Shown here: positions 61,040 to 64,000 of the stretch, in pieces
Layout: every line of letters starts with the position of its first letter
Numbering within the stretch: position 1 is the stretch's first letter
Source of the DNA: Bradyrhizobium canariense
GTDB taxonomy: Bacteria; Pseudomonadota; Alphaproteobacteria; Rhizobiales; Xanthobacteraceae
DNA: 64,000 bases
Assembly: GCF_900105125.1 (NCBI RefSeq)
Contig: NZ_LT629750.1
Coordinates: 4,615,001 to 4,679,000 of the forward strand
Direction of reading: 5' to 3'
The notes under the pieces: generated by a model
Told to the model about the DNA's origin: nothing
What the model saw: only the letters and a program-made list of their open reading frames with translations
Database searches by the model: none
Translations under genes and position numbers: made by a program

Positions 61040-61213
61040 TTATCGTGCTTTCACGCAAAAATAGCCGACCAGCGCAAGAGGAATAGATAACATCAGCCAC
61101 GACATCCAATCCCATGGACCATCGCCGAGCAGGGCCGAAGCCAATCCCGAAATGATAACCGAACCAAGCAGCACAAGCTGCCAGTAAGTTCGGCCTACCG
61201 AATAGGCGGACAT
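61040..61213 (-). CDS. Small membrane protein in iron-uptake type cluster
   Basis: A 57-residue protein with two hydrophobic segments (YWQLVLLGSVIISGLASALL and SWLMLSIPLALVGYFCV) separated by GDGPWDWM. ATG at 61213 is used. A TTG at 61234 would overlap the PepSY stop (TTGA), hinting at translational coupling. Small membrane proteins of this sort often accompany PepSY/TonB receptor genes. Confidence 0.65.
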   Translation of the reverse strand: MSAYSVGRTYWQLVLLGSVIISGLASALLGDGPWDWMSWLMLSIPLALVGYFCVKAR

Positions 61214-61230
61214 CTTGCCACGCGACCGCG

Positions 61231-62403
61231 TCAAGAAGCGACGCCATGGGATGGAGTAGCCGCTGCGCGGCTGGTCGAAAGTGCCAATCGTCTTCTGCGG
61301 CCTTTCGCCACCCAGAGATAAAACCCGCTGGCGAGAACAGCTATCGTCGCGATATCGAACATTGCCCAGATGAATTTGAGTGGCGTCCCACCATAGTCGC
61401 CGAAATGTAAGGGGCGCGATACTTCGAGCGCTCGGAGATACCAGGGCATCGAAAGAATGGCCTCCACTTCGCCAGTTCTAGCATTGACCAGCACCGGCGA
61501 GAACAACCGGGAAGTTAAGGGTTGCTGTCCTTTGGCCCAGACCAGATAATGGTATGGTGTGCTGAAGATCGACCCAGGAGGAATCACATTGACCACCGTC
61601 GTGTCGGGAATGACGGCTCTGACATGATCGACTGCGCCCTGGAACGAATAATATTCTGAGACGGCAATTGGCGGCCCACTCCATTTTTTAAGCGTTTCTT
61701 TGACCTCAGTGTTGCGCCAGACATCAAACAACGAACCAGATAGCTCGTTCATTAAACCCGTCGCGGCTACCACCAACATCCACAGAGCCAAGACACCCCC
61801 GAGGAGATTATGCACATCAAGCCACCTCAGGCGTGACGACCCGGATTTTCGGACGGTTCCGAATTTGAGATCTCGCATGAACGGCCCATATACGACAACG
61901 CCAGAGACCGTCGCGGCTACAAACAATGCTGCTACAACGGCGAGGATCCACTTGCCGCCATCGCCGGCTAATAAGTTTTTATGCATCTGAAGGATCGCAG
62001 CGATCAAAGAGCCGGAATCCTGAAGCCCCGGGGACTCCTTGATGACAGCCGCGGTGCGCGCATCAAATTTGATCCAGTGCGCGGCTTCCCTGCTGGCAAG
62101 GACAGCGGCCCAGGAGGGCGCCATGAAGACAACAGTGTTTGGTTCGTCGTCATCGATAACAATAGACAGGATTACTTGATTGGGATAGCGCGCCAGGCTT
62201 TTCGCGGCAATGACGTCTAAACTGGCGTACGGAGTATCTTTCGGAGGTGATACATAGGCAGGATCGCTCGACAGCCACTCATCCAGTTCATCATGGAAAA
62301 TGAGCGGCAGCCCGGTAAGACACGTGACGAGCAAGAAAAGCGTGCAAGCCAAGCTCGACCATTTGTGTATCCATACCCAAATTCTCAGCCTAGCCAATAC
62401 CAC
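61231..62403 (-). CDS. PepSY-associated TM helix protein (iron-regulated)
   Basis: A 390-residue inner-membrane protein. Visible: RIWVWIHKWSSLACTLFLLV (first TM with His), HKNLLAGDGGKWILAVVAAL, VHNLLGGVLALWMLVVAATG (His-rich TM) and FGDYGGTPLKFIWAMFDIAT. These match the PepSY-TM family (PF03929), usually encoded beside TonB-dependent siderophore receptors and thought to act as a ferric-siderophore reductase. GTG start at 62403. The receptor gene is immediately upstream on the same strand. Confidence 0.9.
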   Translation of the reverse strand: MVLARLRIWVWIHKWSSLACTLFLLVTCLTGLPLIFHDELDEWLSSDPAYVSPPKDTPYASLDVIAAKSLARYPNQVILSIVIDDDEPNTVVFMAPSWAAVLASREAAHWIKFDARTAAVIKESPGLQDSGSLIAAILQMHKNLLAGDGGKWILAVVAALFVAATVSGVVVYGPFMRDLKFGTVRKSGSSRLRWLDVHNLLGGVLALWMLVVAATGLMNELSGSLFDVWRNTEVKETLKKWSGPPIAVSEYYSFQGAVDHVRAVIPDTTVVNVIPPGSIFSTPYHYLVWAKGQQPLTSRLFSPVLVNARTGEVEAILSMPWYLRALEVSRPLHFGDYGGTPLKFIWAMFDIATIAVLASGFYLWVAKGRRRRLALSTSRAAATPSHGVAS

Positions 62404-62495
62404 GCGATTATCCTACGCCTCGAGAGCCGAGTAGATTAAGACCGACAGTATCGGCCCCGATTCATGAATTCATTTTCACCTGTATTGCCGCTATT

Positions 62496-64000
62496 TCACC
62501 AAGCGTATCGCAGGTTTGCAAGGATGGTTCTCCTGAACCCGTAATAGCAATTGATGCCGCTGGTGCATGATGAGACGTAAATTTTGTCGAACAGATTTGT
62601 CGCATTGAGCGAAACCCGCCAGTGCTTGTCGAAATCATACCGCACGGCTGCATCGAACAGCGTGGCCGACGGCACGATCGACGGCGTGTTGAGGAAACCC
62701 GGAACGCCCCAGACGTTCGTGGCAGTGCCATAAGTTTCGCCGACATACCGCACGCCGCCGCTCAATCCAAGGCCGGTCAGCTTCCCTTCCTTGAAGGCAT
62801 AATTAACCCATAGTGAAGCGCTGTCGGCCGGTACGCCGACCGGAACTTTTCCAACCGTGTCGGTCGTGGGGTTTGCCGCTGTCACGACGTTTTCAAGATG
62901 AGTGTAAGCAGCAATCATGCTCAAACTTCTCGTGATATTGGCATGGAGTTCGATCTCGGCGCCGCGCGAACGGATCTCGCCAGTCTGAACGCTGTATCCG
63001 GCAAAGTTCGGATCAGGAGTCAGCACGTTTTGTTGGGTCAAATTGAAAATTGAAGTCGTGACGAAACTGTCGAAGCCAACCGGCTGAAACTTCACGCCAG
63101 CTTCGTACTGCTGTCCTGTGGTTGGAGCAAACTGTGTCGCAGCATGCGACAAGCCGATCTGCGGTTGAAACGATGTCGAATAACTTACGTAGGGAGCGAT
63201 TCCGTTGTCAAAGTTATGTATTAAGCCGGTGCGCCAAGTGAAAGCGTAATCGTCCTGGCTGCTATTGGTCTTTGCGACCATATCGTTCGAAGCGCTGCTC
63301 AGCGCATCGTAACGGCCTCCGATAACGAAGGTCGTCTGATTCCATTTCATCTGATCCTGAACGTAACTCCCAACCTGATCAGATCTTGTCACCGGAGCAC
63401 TCTGTATCGGTGGGACAGTGATGGCCCGCCCATATACTGGGCTGAACATATTGATAGAGGGTTCGGCGCCCAACCCAAGTGCAAGGCTGTTACCTGTGGT
63501 TTCGTGGATGTCCAGGTTGAGATAATCAATTCCCGCGACGACCTTGTGCTGGATCGGACCGATCCCAAAATCCAACTGAGCCTGATTGTCGGTCTGGAAG
63601 GCCTTCCGACTAATATTGTCCAGATATGCATAGCGAAGGACCGTGCTCTGGTCTGCCGATAGAGCAAGATTGCTGCCCGGAATATACAGGTGTTGCTCTT
63701 CCATGGTATTCTCTGAATACCGCACGTTCTGCCGGATGGTCAGCACCTGATCAAATTTATGCTCGAAGGAATAGCCGACCGAAGTCTGCTCACGCTTCCA
63801 CGTATTATAGTTGGGGTCGCCAACGAAGAAATTGGTCGGTATTTGACCGTGGGGGTTCGGTAACACCGCGCCGAGCGAAGGCAATCCGGCATAAATTCCC
63901 AATCCTGGATCATTAATGTAGTTCGCCAGAATGGTGAAACTCGTCGACGCATCCGGTCGCCAGGTAATGGCAGGAGCTATGCCGAAGCGTTGATCTTTGG
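62496..64000 (-). CDS. TonB-dependent siderophore receptor (5' part off the window)
   Basis: The visible 501 residues are the beta-barrel half of a TonB-dependent receptor. The reading frame stays open to the right edge (residues FGIAPAITWRPDASTSFTIL). Strand pairs such as TSVGYSFEHKFDQVLTIRQN, VGSYVQDQMKWNQTTFVIGG, IEYEAGVKFQPVG-like repeats, and the C-terminal YYGFRRTILANLRYAW ending in an aromatic residue fit outer-membrane insertion. The plug and TonB box lie outside. Motifs at the end (WRVSLNATNLFDKIYVSSC) match siderophore receptors. Neighbour PepSY supports iron uptake. Confidence 0.92.
   Translation of the reverse strand, partial: KDQRFGIAPAITWRPDASTSFTILANYINDPGLGIYAGLPSLGAVLPNPHGQIPTNFFVGDPNYNTWKREQTSVGYSFEHKFDQVLTIRQNVRYSENTMEEQHLYIPGSNLALSADQSTVLRYAYLDNISRKAFQTDNQAQLDFGIGPIQHKVVAGIDYLNLDIHETTGNSLALGLGAEPSINMFSPVYGRAITVPPIQSAPVTRSDQVGSYVQDQMKWNQTTFVIGGRYDALSSASNDMVAKTNSSQDDYAFTWRTGLIHNFDNGIAPYVSYSTSFQPQIGLSHAATQFAPTTGQQYEAGVKFQPVGFDSFVTTSIFNLTQQNVLTPDPNFAGYSVQTGEIRSRGAEIELHANITRSLSMIAAYTHLENVVTAANPTTDTVGKVPVGVPADSASLWVNYAFKEGKLTGLGLSGGVRYVGETYGTATNVWGVPGFLNTPSIVPSATLFDAAVRYDFDKHWRVSLNATNLFDKIYVSSCTSGINCYYGFRRTILANLRYAW

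Overview
The window reads as chromosomal DNA of an alphaproteobacterium of the Bradyrhizobium/Rhodopseudomonas type (order Hyphomicrobiales). Reasons: high GC; the block murA, DUF2948, hisD, UPF0262, LMW phosphatase, maf, yacG; an F0 operon atpI-atpB-atpE-atpF'-atpF with split b subunits; a C4-pathway 5-aminolevulinate synthase (hemA) behind a perfect FixK/FNR box; and several copies of short dispersed palindromes typical of such genomes. I see no phage, CRISPR array, integron or intact insertion sequence. The only mobile-element trace is a decayed IS630-type transposase beside a tRNA-Phe.

Layout. 1-4.1 kb: 3' part of a large autotransporter built of 90-residue Ig-like repeats, the IS630 remnant and tRNA-Phe. 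4.2-9.6 kb: housekeeping block on the minus strand (yacG to murA). 9.7-16.6 kb: two NAD(P)-binding oxidoreductases with a divergent TetR regulator, an alpha/beta hydrolase, a membrane protein, a UBP zinc-finger protein next to a cNMP-FAD oxidoreductase, and two small genes. tRNA-Thr follows at 16.7 kb. 17-19.6 kb: metal cluster (NicO permease, DUF1007, DUF2946) behind a Zur-like palindrome. 19.8-24.9 kb: tripartite efflux operon (HlyD adaptor, DHA2 pump, outer-membrane factor; overlapping starts and stops) with a divergent TetR gene. 25.2-31.6 kb: Omp25-like porin, chemoreceptor, metallo-hydrolase, hemA, GlpM.

31.8-38 kb: an SSS-type sensor hybrid kinase, a LuxR-family response regulator and an MHS transporter, a plausible signalling and uptake unit. 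38-41.4 kb: YjbQ, a thioredoxin-fold isomerase, and a tightly coupled ArsR/SRPBCC/cytochrome b561 operon with a clear operator palindrome. 41.5-44.2 kb: the F0 part of ATP synthase. 44.3-49.3 kb: GNAT, M16 protease, threonine synthase, isochorismatase-type hydrolase. From 49.3 kb the DNA becomes accessory in character, with long non-coding stretches and dispersed repeats: a decapeptide-repeat secreted protein, PPK2 with an unknown partner, a SulP transporter, a CBS protein, a GNAT enzyme, and two paralogous secreted proteins sharing a C-terminal domain that looks like half of a periplasmic binding protein. The window ends in an iron-uptake type cluster (small membrane protein, PepSY protein, TonB-dependent receptor running off the edge).

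The observations most worth checking are the paired binding-protein-like proteins at 57.2-60.0 kb, the Zur-like site, the FixK box at hemA, the decapeptide-repeat protein and the ArsR operator. All functional calls are by reading; no database search was run.
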